Origin: Sphacelaria rigidula | Lineage: Eukaryota; Phaeophyceae; Sphacelariales | DNA length: 23,042 nucleotides | NCBI GenBank assembly: GCA_964200075.2 | Contig: CAXNAA020000290.1 | Coordinates: 1 to 23,042 of the forward strand | Direction: 5' to 3' | In this document: piece after piece, positions 1 to 9,530 of the stretch | Layout of the letters: every line of letters begins with the position of its first letter | How positions within the stretch are numbered: the first letter of the stretch is position 1 | Made by a program: the position numbers and the translations under genes | Notes under the pieces: generated by a model | What the model was told of the DNA's origin: nothing | Databases searched by the model: none | What the model saw: only the letters and a program-made list of their open reading frames with translations

Positions 1-1012
1 TCGACTCATCATACTAAAACCAAGTAATTTTCGGACGAATAATTATTTGTCCGACCCTTGGAATTTTCCCTCGTGGATCCCGAGCTGACTTGTCTACTAA
101 ACCCAAGTGAGCAGGCCGTGAATCTAAAAACTACCCCATCCCACAATCCACCTCGTAACTATAACCCCCTCCTTGCACGTGCACACAGGGATAGATGCGA
201 ACATGTTTGGTGCGGTTACGGTGAGGGGACAGGATCGGGCCTGTCGCTGTTTGCTTTATCCAATAAAACCAGCGTAATCATATCTCCATCTCTCCCCAAG
301 ATAAACTTAATCCTTGTGAGGTTTAGCAAGTGTAGGGATACTAACTTTTGGTTCGAGAAGGATAAATATAGCCAAGTATGGACTTCGGACGAGACATATA
401 CATATGTATATGTATGTATACGTATTGACAGGTAACAACAGGTACGGTCTTTCATAACTCGAGAGCGCGCAATGAGAACAGCATCAACAATCAACATATA
501 AAACAGTACAGAAAACAGCAAATGTTGGTCCAGAGAGGATTTGCATGTAAACAACGTGAAGTAAAAATGACACGACAGCGTCGGCAACAAAGACACCAGG
601 CCATGAGAGAGCTTTGTTGGGGGCGTGTATGGTCCGCTGAATACAAGATCTCAAGAATATGAATGACGAATACTGGACAAGCAAGACGTTGACCCCATGC
701 ATGAACTTGCAACGATCAATACGCCAGCTTCGCTTCTCGCCTCTCGTCATCGTGCACGGTCGCCCGACAACCATTAGTACTATTGATAGCTACCCTTTAC
801 TTGAAACTCAACACGACACTCATATTATTCAGCACGGGCAGTCAGTGACCGCCCGAGCAACCACCCAAAATCTTTCCACCACGTGAATGGCGGGCCGAAA
901 GCATGTCACTTAACAGGTGGGCTTCAAGTGCTGCACACGCCAAGCGTTCATTGTATGCGTCACAATTTCATCCATGACTTTGATCAGCGCGTGAAACGTT
1001 CAGTCACTCCAC
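1..1012. other. No gene seen; start of CCT7 intron 8 on the minus strand
   Basis: The region lies downstream (leftward) of the last minus-strand CCT7 exon. If the gene continues leftward it is the beginning of intron 8, whose donor (gtggag) starts at 1012. I looked on both strands for the next conserved CCT7 block, an FEE motif followed by an RGG motif, and did not find it. Open frames here show no recognisable protein. The only structure noted is a 20-bp perfect palindrome at 394-413. Confidence 0.5.
394..413. repeat. 20-bp perfect AT-rich palindrome
   Basis: The ten bases acatatacat are followed directly by their reverse complement, so the 20-bp stretch equals its own reverse complement. 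It is a TA/CATA-type simple sequence and continues into tgtatgtata. It could form a small cruciform, but no function is implied. Confidence 0.75.
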
Positions 1013-1145
1013 CTTCGCTACGCGTTCCATGTCATCTTGCGCCACGCGACCGGCGCAGAATAGGTTGCGGTCGGCGAAGAACTGTGTTGCCAAATCTCCC
1101 ACCGGAAGCTTGGACAGGATGATATTTGCTCCGCTCGCCACACAC
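1013..1145 (-). CDS. CCT7: CCT7 exon 8 (residues 281-325), last exon on this strand
   Basis: One base plus 44 codons, from [17 protein letters not shown] to DDMERVAK. It contains the apical-domain block [23 protein letters not shown]. The acceptor is tttatcag and the donor gtggag, phase 0. Without splicing the frame would stop two codons later. The family continues with a GGSIQT-like segment that I could not find on either strand of this window. Confidence 0.95.
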
Positions 1146-4100
1146 CTGATAAATTGTTCCGAAGATATAGTAGTGATACGAGAAATATTGTCAACGACCA
1201 AGACAGGAACATACCACACTTTCGAAAACGGAAAAGCACGGGCAGAGAATAGCCGTAACAAACGTCGATGCAGCAGGTGACAGCCCAGCTCGTGGAGAGA
1301 ACAACCACGGACAACGCCTACTCGCCGTATTTGCTGGTTCTGCGTCAATACATGCTGTGTGTTCCCTACATGATAGAGGGAATCTCATCATTATAACGCA
1401 CTCACGACCAAGTTTCGGAACCGTTAAACTTCGTTACCACTTGACTCACTTTTCGAGCTTGTCGTAGATAATGCTCCATTCTGCGTCCACGATCTCTTGG
1501 TACATGTCTGGGTCCGAAATTCGTACCTCCGCAGATTCCTGGTTCAAGCGAGAGACACGAAAAGTATAGCATGGGATCGATGCTCCTGACTGGAACTTAC
1601 GAGATGGAGCGTTCGTTTGACAAGTTGCACATCCGTCCCTCTTCCACGTTCGTCACGAGCTAGCCGCCGGAGGCTACCGTGTGTACCACCCCCAGGGTGA
1701 TAGCTCCTCGTGAGGGGGATGGTACACAACGTACAGGTCATTGCACCGCAACCCAACGGGGAACGGCTTCCTCAACAAGATGTTTGTGTGCCATGTCCAC
1801 CTTCTCGCTCTTGAGCTCTAGTTCCACGTTCAGCAGAAGGATCTTGGGGCTGTCGAATGACTTGGGCTGCTGCTCGAATCCGGCGTAGCTGAACGTCTTC
1901 TTGAAGGCAACCCCTGTCACCAAGAAACTGTCCGTTACGCTGCCGCCCCCGACCTTTTTCACTCCCACCTACAGAAAGGACAACGTATCGTCGTTGTCCA
2001 TAGCAACCACGAGCGAAGAGAAAAAAAAAAGACGAAAAAAAGAGTGCGATTGTGGCAAATGGCGAGGCAACACGCGTACAAGTGGAGGTGAGTACATGGA
2101 CTATGGCAAACAGATACAGTGAGTCAATTATTATCGAAAACGGGACTTCCGTGACGGGGAAATGATCATTCATCTTCCCGCTCCCAGCGTTTCTCATGAT
2201 GCCCGCACAAATAATGCAAGATGCAACGGACACAGCATACCAGCAATACGAGTAATCGTATGGAAAATAAAACTATCTGCTCCCGCGCAGTGCATTATGA
2301 TCTATGATATTGGTTTTTCGAGTTTCCCTTTAGCAAGACTTTTCGTTCATGCTCATCCTACGTATATCTTGTGGATAATGACCACCACTGGGTATCTTGG
2401 GGACCAGTCAACGTGCGACAATCAATCCGTCAATCGAGCATTGAACGTTGGCTTGAAATCAGTATGAGAAACGTGCCACAAAAAGGTACTATTATATTAA
2501 TATCAATATCTGACTCGTACACATGTACTGCAACAAATCAGCTGCTGAATACCTGTGTCATTATTTTCGCTGCCCATTCGCACCGCTCAAATTTCGCTGT
2601 CACCTTGTCTTGTCGTGTTGTTGGCATTCTCCAATTTTTCATCAATTTTTTCAACCCCTCCACTTCCCCTCCTCTCCTCCCAGAACGCGTCCGTAGTCTC
2701 AACCCATTCATCTCTCCACCAGTATAAACCGAATATCGAGCATTGGATGCTGACCATCTACACTACCTACACTCCGGATATCAACACATCTGCCATGTGC
2801 TCTCGCGCCTCAATACTTTCCACGACCGAACCAAAATAACAAACTCATCCATATTTCATCCATGCGTGTGTGTACTGGACATGGGCATGTATCTACTTAC
2901 TATAAAACCTGGCATACCGTACAAGGGTATGAGGGAAACGATAGCGACACCGCTGTGTAACGTGTCACATCGTGCTGCTGCATTCGACACACTCCGATAC
3001 TTCCCTCCTAGCATGCGCCACTGTGCGAGTATGATCATCGACATTTATCTCGGACGATCGATAAACCCGACAGAAAGACAGACAGACAGGCAGCCGAAAC
3101 CACAACCACTCACCAGGCTAAGGTCGAGCAGCTGCTGGTCCAGCAGCGACAAGGCCTCCACCACCATTGGCGCAAACAGGCTTTTCTGGGAAGATATGAG
3201 CTTCGAGTTCAACGCCGTCCCTGCACATCTTATCAGTACGTCTTTCGCCTGTAGCAAACCATATCCAAAATGGGGTCAGGTCAGGGTATCGTACCGTCGC
3301 CTTCCAGATGACCTGCTGTTAGTTGCTACACAGGTACACTGAGGATCTCGGGGTATTACTGCAGAGGTATCGACGTGAAAACATCGAGGTGTAAACCGGA
3401 CAAGATTCTCGACTAATACATCGACTATTCCAGGGGTGCCTGAAAAACTGAGCTGCTCTCGTGTGATGTCTCACCCTCGCCCGTACCTCCTTGTGCAAAA
3501 AATCTTTGAAAAGTAGTACGGCTGTCCGGCTTCGAACGGTGCGCATTGCCCCAGTCATAGTGATACAAGTGTGAGAAGGATGCGAAGCGTCGTCGGTAAA
3601 ATAAATCGGGTGCGAAGATACTTCATAGGTGGTATGGATGCATGTGCATGGACAGTCCCGCTACGTGAATTGTACTCCAGGTTCTCACTGGACCCCTAGG
3701 GGGTCGGTTGAGGTGCGAAATCAATCAATCAACCAACGTTTTTCTTCATCCATTCAACGTCTCATCGCCTTCACCTTGAACGTGTACCATATTTGCCAAG
3801 CATGTCGAAGGTATAGTAACTACTTATCACTCCTTTGGGTGGTATGTGTCCATTGTCTCTCAGACCCACTACAAAACAGGCAGCAGGAAACACACGACTT
3901 TGCGGATATGTCTCACACCTTCGGAGACTACGACGCTTTTGGCATCTTTCCTGCTAGGGCATTCACACATGATTATCACGTGCGTCACGAACGTCTGAAC
4001 TGGCAGTCATGGACGCACTGGAAATGATTAATCTAGTCAATTCGCAGTGTAAAAGTCAACGCTTTGACGGCAAAGCATTTGCAGACATTTATGCTGAGGG

Positions 4101-7100
4101 AGCATACGTGCATTACTTGTTTTGTCCCCTTTTCGAGTTTCCTTTGGTGAGTGTTTACGTGTGTCTACCTTGCATTTAATTATCAGGGCTATATTCCTAG
4201 CGGGGCAGTCAATGTGCGGCCATGAAACGATCAACCGTTGCAATCAGTGCAGGGATATTGTTTGGAATATCGAGACTGTGTTCGCGAGACTATGCAACAG
4301 GCTGTCAGTACCGTATCGCACCGCACCATACCGTCCCGCACCCAACCCCCTTTCGTAAGAGGTTACACTCTCCCTGCCCCCACACCCCCTTAAGCGTGAA
4401 CGATTGACTTTTGTTTTGGATCCCATGTTAGCTCCCCGGCTTCTTTTATCTCAAAGAGTCTACAGCTGCTCATCTAAGTTGCGATGATACTGGCATTCGA
4501 AATGAGCGTTCACCCGCTCGTGAAACATTATATATTTTGTCATACATGACCCGTACACTACGCGCAACTACCCCCACCACTCTTTAGATACTCCTCATGG
4601 CCATGTTTGGAAGTACATGGCAAAACTGGGTCGGCTGTATTCTCATGCCCAACAAATGTCCGCGGTGATGAAGAAGAAAGTGCTGCCGCTTCCTCTAACG
4701 GAAAGTTGCAATAGCTTTGCGAATTCATGCATCCATACTTAGAACTTCCCTTCGATATGCGCAATCCCCTCCCCCCTGCTCGTGTCTCTGAAGAGACGAA
4801 AATGGCAGACAGGAACAACGAAGCACAGTTGACGAGGTTAACGGCGGACAAAAAACTTGTCCCAAAACAAGTGTGAAGCTGTAGCGAAGGCGAACGCTCA
4901 CCTGTGCGTCGTCCACAGGTTTGACGGATACCGCCTCCAACCTGGCTACCGCAACCTCGCAAGCTTTTCTTATCCCGCGGCAGATCACCTGCTTGTTACC
5001 AGATAGATAGCGCAAAGACGGCAAAAGAGTACCTCACATCAACGTGAAGTCAACAACACCGCCGACAACATTCAGCAACAAGCCAAGAGATGTCGAGGCT
5101 CGCCTGGGGGTGGAGTCCATCTTCAACGAATGTCTTCACGTGTTTCAAGATCTCTCCTGCCAGGAGGACCACCGACGTTGTGCCGTCACCGACCTGCACA
5201 AGTCGTACACCACAAAAAAAGGCAGCAAGGGGCAAGGGGGGACTGAAACAAGACAACTTTCACTGCCGAGATTCAAGGATATTTACCGCAGGGGGCGTTC
5301 GTATATTGGACGAGGCAAATCGTCTGGACAAGGTACACATTCCCGTAGATACCTATTTGGCCTAAGAAACGGGGCATGATTGATGCTTCTACACTCATTT
5401 CTATACATTTCGGTAACGAAGTAGTCAATAAGGAGAACATAATTCAGTTCCGGCACGACTCCTCCCCCGCCACACCAAAGCAAGTTGATAGCCCTTGCTG
5501 TTTTCTCATTCACGCGGGTGTTCCAAATATTTAGTTTACTCCAAGACAATCGAACTAGTGCATTTTCTTACTACCTCAGCAGTACCCCTTGGAAGCCATT
5601 GGCGAACAACTCAGATCAGCATCTCTACGCTTCAAAACAACAAGCCTGGGCCGGGTTCCTATGATCCTTGGCGAGCGGCTTCTGCACGTTTCGTATAAGT
5701 CGGAGTGATAGTATAGTATTCATGAGTATTCTTGCCTTTCCCGCACGAGAACTATACACCGCCAAATACGCGACAGTGATTGAAAAGAGAAAGCAAATAA
5801 GAAACAGGGATGTGTGGTCCTAGGAGCTCGAGACAACGCTAGAATGCGGACCATGATCCCCATCTCTCGCGTGTAAAATGACAGCTAGGATCATCACAAC
5901 GCGACCAGGTTAGGTTACCTGAGAAATATGTTTCTGCAATCTTGGACGGTAACTCTTTTGTCCCTCAACAATCGCAACACTCAGTCGGACTGGTGCCGTA
6001 CTGTACTTTACGATAAGCCATGTTCCGAGCACCCTGACTTTGGAAACCTGGGAAGGTTTATTTATCTGGGCCAGGGATGGGGCCCCCACACGATCTTTGC
6101 AGTGACAACACACTCGGCAACAGTCCCCGCGCTGGTCGAAAAAATTTGCCTCGCCGTGATTGAGCCGGTCGCTCCCCGGCTTGTTCTTCATTATTCCACC
6201 AGCACATGGTCAACGCCGTGTCAGTGAAGGGCGAGCACTCGAGTCATTGCTCGTTGTGGGAAAAAATACTAGGGCGAGAACTTGAGTCATTGCTCGTTGT
6301 AGAAAAAATAATAGGGCGAGCACTCTAGTCATTGCTAGTTGTAAAAAGAAGTAGTGACTCGAGCACATGAGTCAATGCTCATTGTGAGAAGGAGTGATGA
6401 CTCGAGCACACGAGTCATGCTCGTTGTGTTGTCAAAAAACATCCACGAATGCACTCGTTTCGACGAATAAAGATTCGTTTGACGTGTGATATTTTGTCAG
6501 CACACGTTTTCTTTTTTCGTCAATCTATCGTTCTGTCTCGTCAGCGTAATTAAAACATGACATTAACCCCTTCGAACATTCTTCAATTCTTCTTCCCCTA
6601 CGTGGTGCATGCGAAACTTGAAGCGTGATAATTGCAATTTCTCCAAAGTGTCAACTTCATCATTAATATATTTGATGCGGTAACGAAACTTACACTAACA
6701 AGTTTTTTTTTCTTTCATTCTTTCTGAGAGTCTCGATTTTCTCGTTTATCTCATCAAAAACATGTACGCGGGAGAAAAATGACTGATGATTGTCTGAAAA
6801 CACATGATATGTGTGTGTTGCCGTTCTATATGGCAGCGGAGGATCATCTATTCAGTTGTGATAACGGTTTTACTTTCTTTCACCAGATATCAATCAATCA
6901 TCGTACGAGTCACGCCGGCGATAAAAATTGATGGACGTCATGCGTGACATATGCCTGCCTAAACGGCGTAGGGTGTCTTCGAGAGCTTGCAGCGACGAAG
7001 GCAGGGGAAGAGCCGACAGCAGCGCCAGATATTCTCGTGCCCATCGCAGGAGGCCATAGCTGCAGGCATCACGTGCCGTCCTTTGCCATCGAAGGCAGGG

Positions 7101-8429
7101 GAAGAGCCAATAGCAGCGCAAAATATGTCACGTATGACGTCCATCAATTAAGAGCGGATCCAAATTTCGGGGTTGATATCTGAAATGAGGTTCAAGTGGC
7201 TTTTTTTTTTTGTTGCAGGGATGACGCGAAACAGTTACACGGAGCGAAACCATTTTTCCCCCCAGGAGTACTCGTCCATGCCCAGAGTGTTCGTACCTCT
7301 GCGTCCTGGGACATGGAAATGTCGACGAGAGTCTTGGCTGCTGGGTGTGCGATGTCCAAGAGCTTCATTATGGTGGCGCCGTCGTTAGAAATGGTCACCT
7401 TCTGTCCGTCAAACACCAACTTGTCCATTCCTCTGGGACCCAGGGTGGATCGTAGTGTATCCATCACAGCCTGCTCGGGGTGAAATATGAGAGCACCATG
7501 TAGAGTCGAACCAGCCGAACGGCATGTACCGCGGAGGGAAAATGACTTTGCACGTCACACCCAGGGACTGTATGGTGTGCACTGGGCTACCGCTACAAGT
7601 ACCCCACACGTAGTACTACAATGTACCACTGGTGCGCAAACAGGTATTGTGCCCGCTCAGTGTCCAGAGGCAGCCCACGTCTTGTTCAGATCAGTGCTTG
7701 GCACATCTTGCCCGTGTTTCGGTACACAAGACACTGGCTTTGCACTACAGTCACTTCAGGTCAGTGCGGTCGGTGCAGGCCCTCTTACTCTCGGCACCAA
7801 TGACTACCCACATACTTCCAAGTACAACAGTACGGTCACCTCACGATTGCGCTCGACGCATCAGTGTACGTCGCTCCTGTGTTCGCCCCACTACAACATG
7901 TGGTAAGTCTACGGTAATAACTGCACTCACTTCCTTGGCAGGCAACAGAGGGCAGGGTGGTGAAGCTACACAAAAAAAGCAATTGTTCTCGCGTGTTCTG
8001 TCGTCAGCCCTACTGGTCGCTATTTTTCGGTGAGTGTTCATCATAATACGCTGCAGGATTATCAACTTGTACTGGAACATGATCATGCGTCATCATACGT
8101 CTCACTGGCCGGTAGTCATTCGACGTGTTCCTCGTGTCACTCCACGGATCGATGGACGGAGGAAGCTCCTCCTGCCCCACTCTTTGTCCGTGACAGAAGT
8201 CAGCAAAATTGTTGTTTTCAAGACGAGGTTCGTGGCCACAGGAGGAAATGGTACAATCAAGCGGATTTAATAAAAAATGAACCGGCTGCCGTTTTTCTGT
8301 ACCATGTTCAAAATCATTCTTCACACTTGCCTGGCAGGCATTAATGTTGGAAACTAGCTGCGCTTTTCCCTGACTGCTGTCTGTCCCCTCACGCAGCAAA
8401 ATGATCCCCGGCTGATTCATGTATGACAT
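1013..8429 (-). CDS. CCT7: CCT7, TRiC/CCT chaperonin eta subunit: 5' half, exons 1-8 (partial)
   Basis: This is the N-terminal 325 residues of the eta subunit of the eight-subunit cytosolic chaperonin that folds actin, tubulin and other proteins in an ATP-driven cycle. Coding exons on the minus strand are 8429-8331, 7470-7297, 5193-5104, 4988-4902, 3248-3114, 1968-1801, 1538-1450 and 1145-1013. The joined frame is open throughout. It shows the chaperonin signatures [10 protein letters not shown], the ATP-site blocks ISNDGATI and GDGTTS, and the eta-type apical segments [18 protein letters not shown] and [13 protein letters not shown]. The start is the ATG giving MSYMNQPG; a second ATG lies three codons on. 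The frame upstream reaches only GTG, not ATG. It ends inside the protein: the next conserved block (~56 residues) is missing, and the C-terminal exons lie on the opposite strand from 17932. Identification as eta rather than another CCT subunit rests on the [18 protein letters not shown]-terminus and the [10 protein letters not shown] motif. I am very sure of the identity; whether this half is functional is open. Confidence 0.95.
1450..1538 (-). CDS. CCT7: CCT7 exon 7 (residues 252-281)
   Basis: 29 codons plus two bases, from [16 protein letters not shown] to WSIIYDKLE, then AA. It matches the family's AEIRV....YQ.IVDAEW.I.YDKLEK segment. The acceptor is cttgaaccag and the donor gtgagt, leaving a phase-2 intron of 304 bp. 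The split codon is AA+G = Lys, completed by exon 8. Confidence 0.95.
1801..1968 (-). CDS. CCT7: CCT7 exon 6 (residues 196-251)
   Basis: 56 codons, phase 0, from [14 protein letters not shown] to VELELKSEK. It contains the strongest eta-subunit signature of the apical domain, [17 protein letters not shown], followed by [13 protein letters not shown]. The acceptor is ttctgtag and the donor gtggac. Confidence 0.97.
3069..3093. repeat. GACA microsatellite in CCT7 intron 5
   Basis: A short imperfect run of GACA units (gacagaaagacagacagacaggcag) lies about 20 bases inside the donor end of intron 5. It is simple-sequence repeat only. Confidence 0.8.
3114..3248 (-). CDS. CCT7: CCT7 exon 5 (residues 151-195)
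   Basis: 45 codons, phase 0, from [19 protein letters not shown] to [11 protein letters not shown]. It carries the eta-type TALNSKLIS motif and [10 protein letters not shown], matching the intermediate-domain stretch in other CCT7 proteins at the expected spacing from exon 4, so no exon is missing between them. The acceptor is tttgctacag and the donor gtgagt. Confidence 0.95.
4902..4988 (-). CDS. CCT7: CCT7 exon 4 (residues 122-150)
   Basis: 29 codons, phase 0, from [13 protein letters not shown] to KPVDDAQ, between acceptor aacaagcag and donor gtgagc. It aligns with the family's IIIRAFRTA..LAV..IKEIAV segment at the equatorial-to-intermediate transition. Less conserved than the neighbouring exons, as usual for this part. 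Intron 4 is 1.65 kb and otherwise unremarkable. Confidence 0.92.
5104..5193 (-). CDS. CCT7: CCT7 exon 3 (residues 92-121), GC donor
   Basis: 30 codons, phase 0, from [14 protein letters not shown] to EDGLHPQ. It contains the GDGTTS motif, whose aspartate is the conserved ATP-hydrolysis residue of group II chaperonins. The acceptor is cttgtgcag. The exon ends CAG and is followed by gcgagc, a second GC donor. Reading on instead of splicing leaves the family alignment at once, and exon 4 resumes exactly after HPQ, so the GC site is well supported. Intron 3 is only 115 bp. Confidence 0.94.
6229..6428. repeat. 42-44 bp minisatellite, five units, in CCT7 intron 2
   Basis: Five head-to-tail units of about 43 bp, each with a core of the form gcgagcac-cgagtcattgctcgttgt followed by an A-rich spacer. 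The first three units begin gggcgag and the last two gactcgag, so the array has two sub-types. The core itself is partly self-complementary (cgagcaatgactcg-like). Confidence 0.88.
6926..7149. mobile_element. MITE-like element, 27-bp terminal inverted repeats, in CCT7 intron 2
   Basis: The 27 bases at 6926-6952 (starting aattgatggacgtcat) are the reverse complement of 7123-7149 with one mismatch. Inside are two direct copies of a ~43-bp segment beginning gaaggcaggggaagagcc, at 6997-7039 and 7091-7133, 94 bp apart. It has no coding capacity. The 224-bp length and the inverted ends suggest a non-autonomous DNA transposon. I cannot see a clear target-site duplication. Confidence 0.68.
7297..7470 (-). 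CDS. CCT7: CCT7 exon 2 (residues 34-91)
   Basis: 58 codons, phase 0 at both ends, from [18 protein letters not shown] to ISMSQDAE. It encodes equatorial-domain ATP-site motifs: [18 protein letters not shown] and HPAAKTLVD. The acceptor is cgagcag and the donor gtacga. The family continues ..DAEVGDGTTS, and exon 3 supplies the V. Intron 2, which follows, is 2.1 kb and holds a minisatellite and a MITE-like element. Confidence 0.96.
8331..8429 (-). CDS. CCT7: CCT7 exon 1 (residues 1-33), GC donor
   Basis: 33 codons from MSYMNQPG to NINACQ, ending in phase 0. The frame carries the eta N-terminal signature [20 protein letters not shown]. The splice donor is GC, not GT: exon end CAG followed by gcaagt, which is the consensus of the minor GC-AG intron class. 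The family reads on from ACQ to AV.DT.R.TLGPRG, exactly how exon 2 begins, so no residue is lost. Intron 1 is 860 bp. Confidence 0.95.
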
Positions 8430-9120
8430 GGCTGCGGCCGGATGTTCGCCGAGCACAGATGTTACTGTTCAGCCCGCGCCCTGCTGGAAACGAAGGGGGA
8501 ATAATCGAGGCAGGTACGAGAATGTTGGGGTTAGAAACTTGTTCGGATCCTTCTCGGTTCAAGGTTCAAGACGATGTTCGGCATCTCCATGCGAGTAGCG
8601 GTGGAAGCCCTCGATTACATTCCATGCAACCCCGGCTGGCGACGTGCTACTACTGCAGGGTTAGGCTTCTTGGGAAAAGTCGCAGCGGAACGACCAGCAC
8701 ACGAGGTTGGCGCATAAGGACTTCCCCCGACAATGTTGGCCTCGCCGCCCACACCATCATCTACAAAACGGCCCCGCTCGCTGAAACTCAGCAATCTGGG
8801 CCCAAGCTGAGCCAGCGTTCCATCGTGATATCTGGTTTCAGCTTCATGTCATGTATTCTCACTATTAATAGCGTTTTTCACATTATCGCCAACGGCTTTG
8901 ACGAGCTTCGTCTCCACTATCGACTATCGTGGATATCTTATTGCGGTGCACATGGCAGCGTCGTTCGACTTTCAAAATGTGTGCGTCATGCTTCTCATGT
9001 TTGTTTTTTTTGCCTTCAAATACGGCTCTAACTTCACGTGCATGTACTCGCACCCCCAAGGCCAACATAGTGAGGAATCCTTCTTCGAAGCCTAAGGTCG
9101 CTCCATGTAGCACACAGAGA
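8430..9120. other. CCT7 5' flank; no gene recognised
   Basis: This is the presumed 5' UTR and promoter side of CCT7 exon 1 (transcription leftward). I see no TATA box or other motif I would defend. A plus-strand open frame (8423-9031) and a minus-strand one (8883-9113) resemble no protein I know. A short duplicated gttcaag lies at 8564-8579. Confidence 0.4.
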
Positions 9121-9530
9121 GAAAATCCTGTAAAACGCTGTTTTTGGTCTTTCTTCGTTGTTTTATGCCCTAAAAGAGAGCTAGGCGTAGTTTGACACGG
9201 TGGAATGACTCACTGTACTTATTCGAGCGGTTCCAGGACATCTTCGCGTTTTCTGGTGGCCGCAGTTTATTTGGTCGCCAAACAAGCATTTTTGTCCAGG
9301 GACGGTCAAGTCCAGAGAAATATGGCAGTTCTTTCTACACTTGATCGTTCTTGCACAAAAAGTCAAGTTTGACCAAAATAGAAACTGCGGACATCGGAAA
9401 ACGCAAAGATACCCTGGAACCGCTTAAACGAGTACAGCAAGTCATCCCAAGGTATCAAACTCTGCCTGCCTCTGTTTTAGGGCGTGAAACGACGAAGGAC
9501 CAGAAAAGTATTTTTACGGGACTTTATTCT
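9121..9530. mobile_element. Foldback element, copy A
   Basis: A palindromic repeat of about 410 bp. The left arm (about 9121-9298) and right arm (about 9344-9528) are imperfect reverse complements around a ~45-base loop. Conserved arm blocks include taggc, the ggaatgactcactgtact / gggatgacttgctgtact pair, gcggttccag and cgcgttttc / gcgttttcc. It has no ORF of its own. The same element occurs at 20466-20885, which shows it is dispersed. Non-autonomous foldback or long-TIR MITE is the best class. Confidence 0.85.

Noticed and set aside
3319-3558. Possible extra CCT7 micro-exon on the minus strand (..KDFLHKE before a gtacgg donor)
   Set aside because: Exon 4 (..DDAQ) and exon 5 (AKDVLIRC..) already join with the spacing expected in the family, so an exon between them is not needed.
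8423-9031. 202-codon plus-strand ORF antisense to CCT7 exon 1 and its flank
   Set aside because: It overlaps the coding start of CCT7 on the other strand, resembles no known family and lacks consistent codon preference.
8883-9113. Minus-strand ORF with LGFEEGFLTMLALGVRV, considered as an upstream exon or the missing FEE segment of CCT7
   Set aside because: Apart from FEE it does not match the expected CCT7 block, and exon 1 already has a good start codon downstream.
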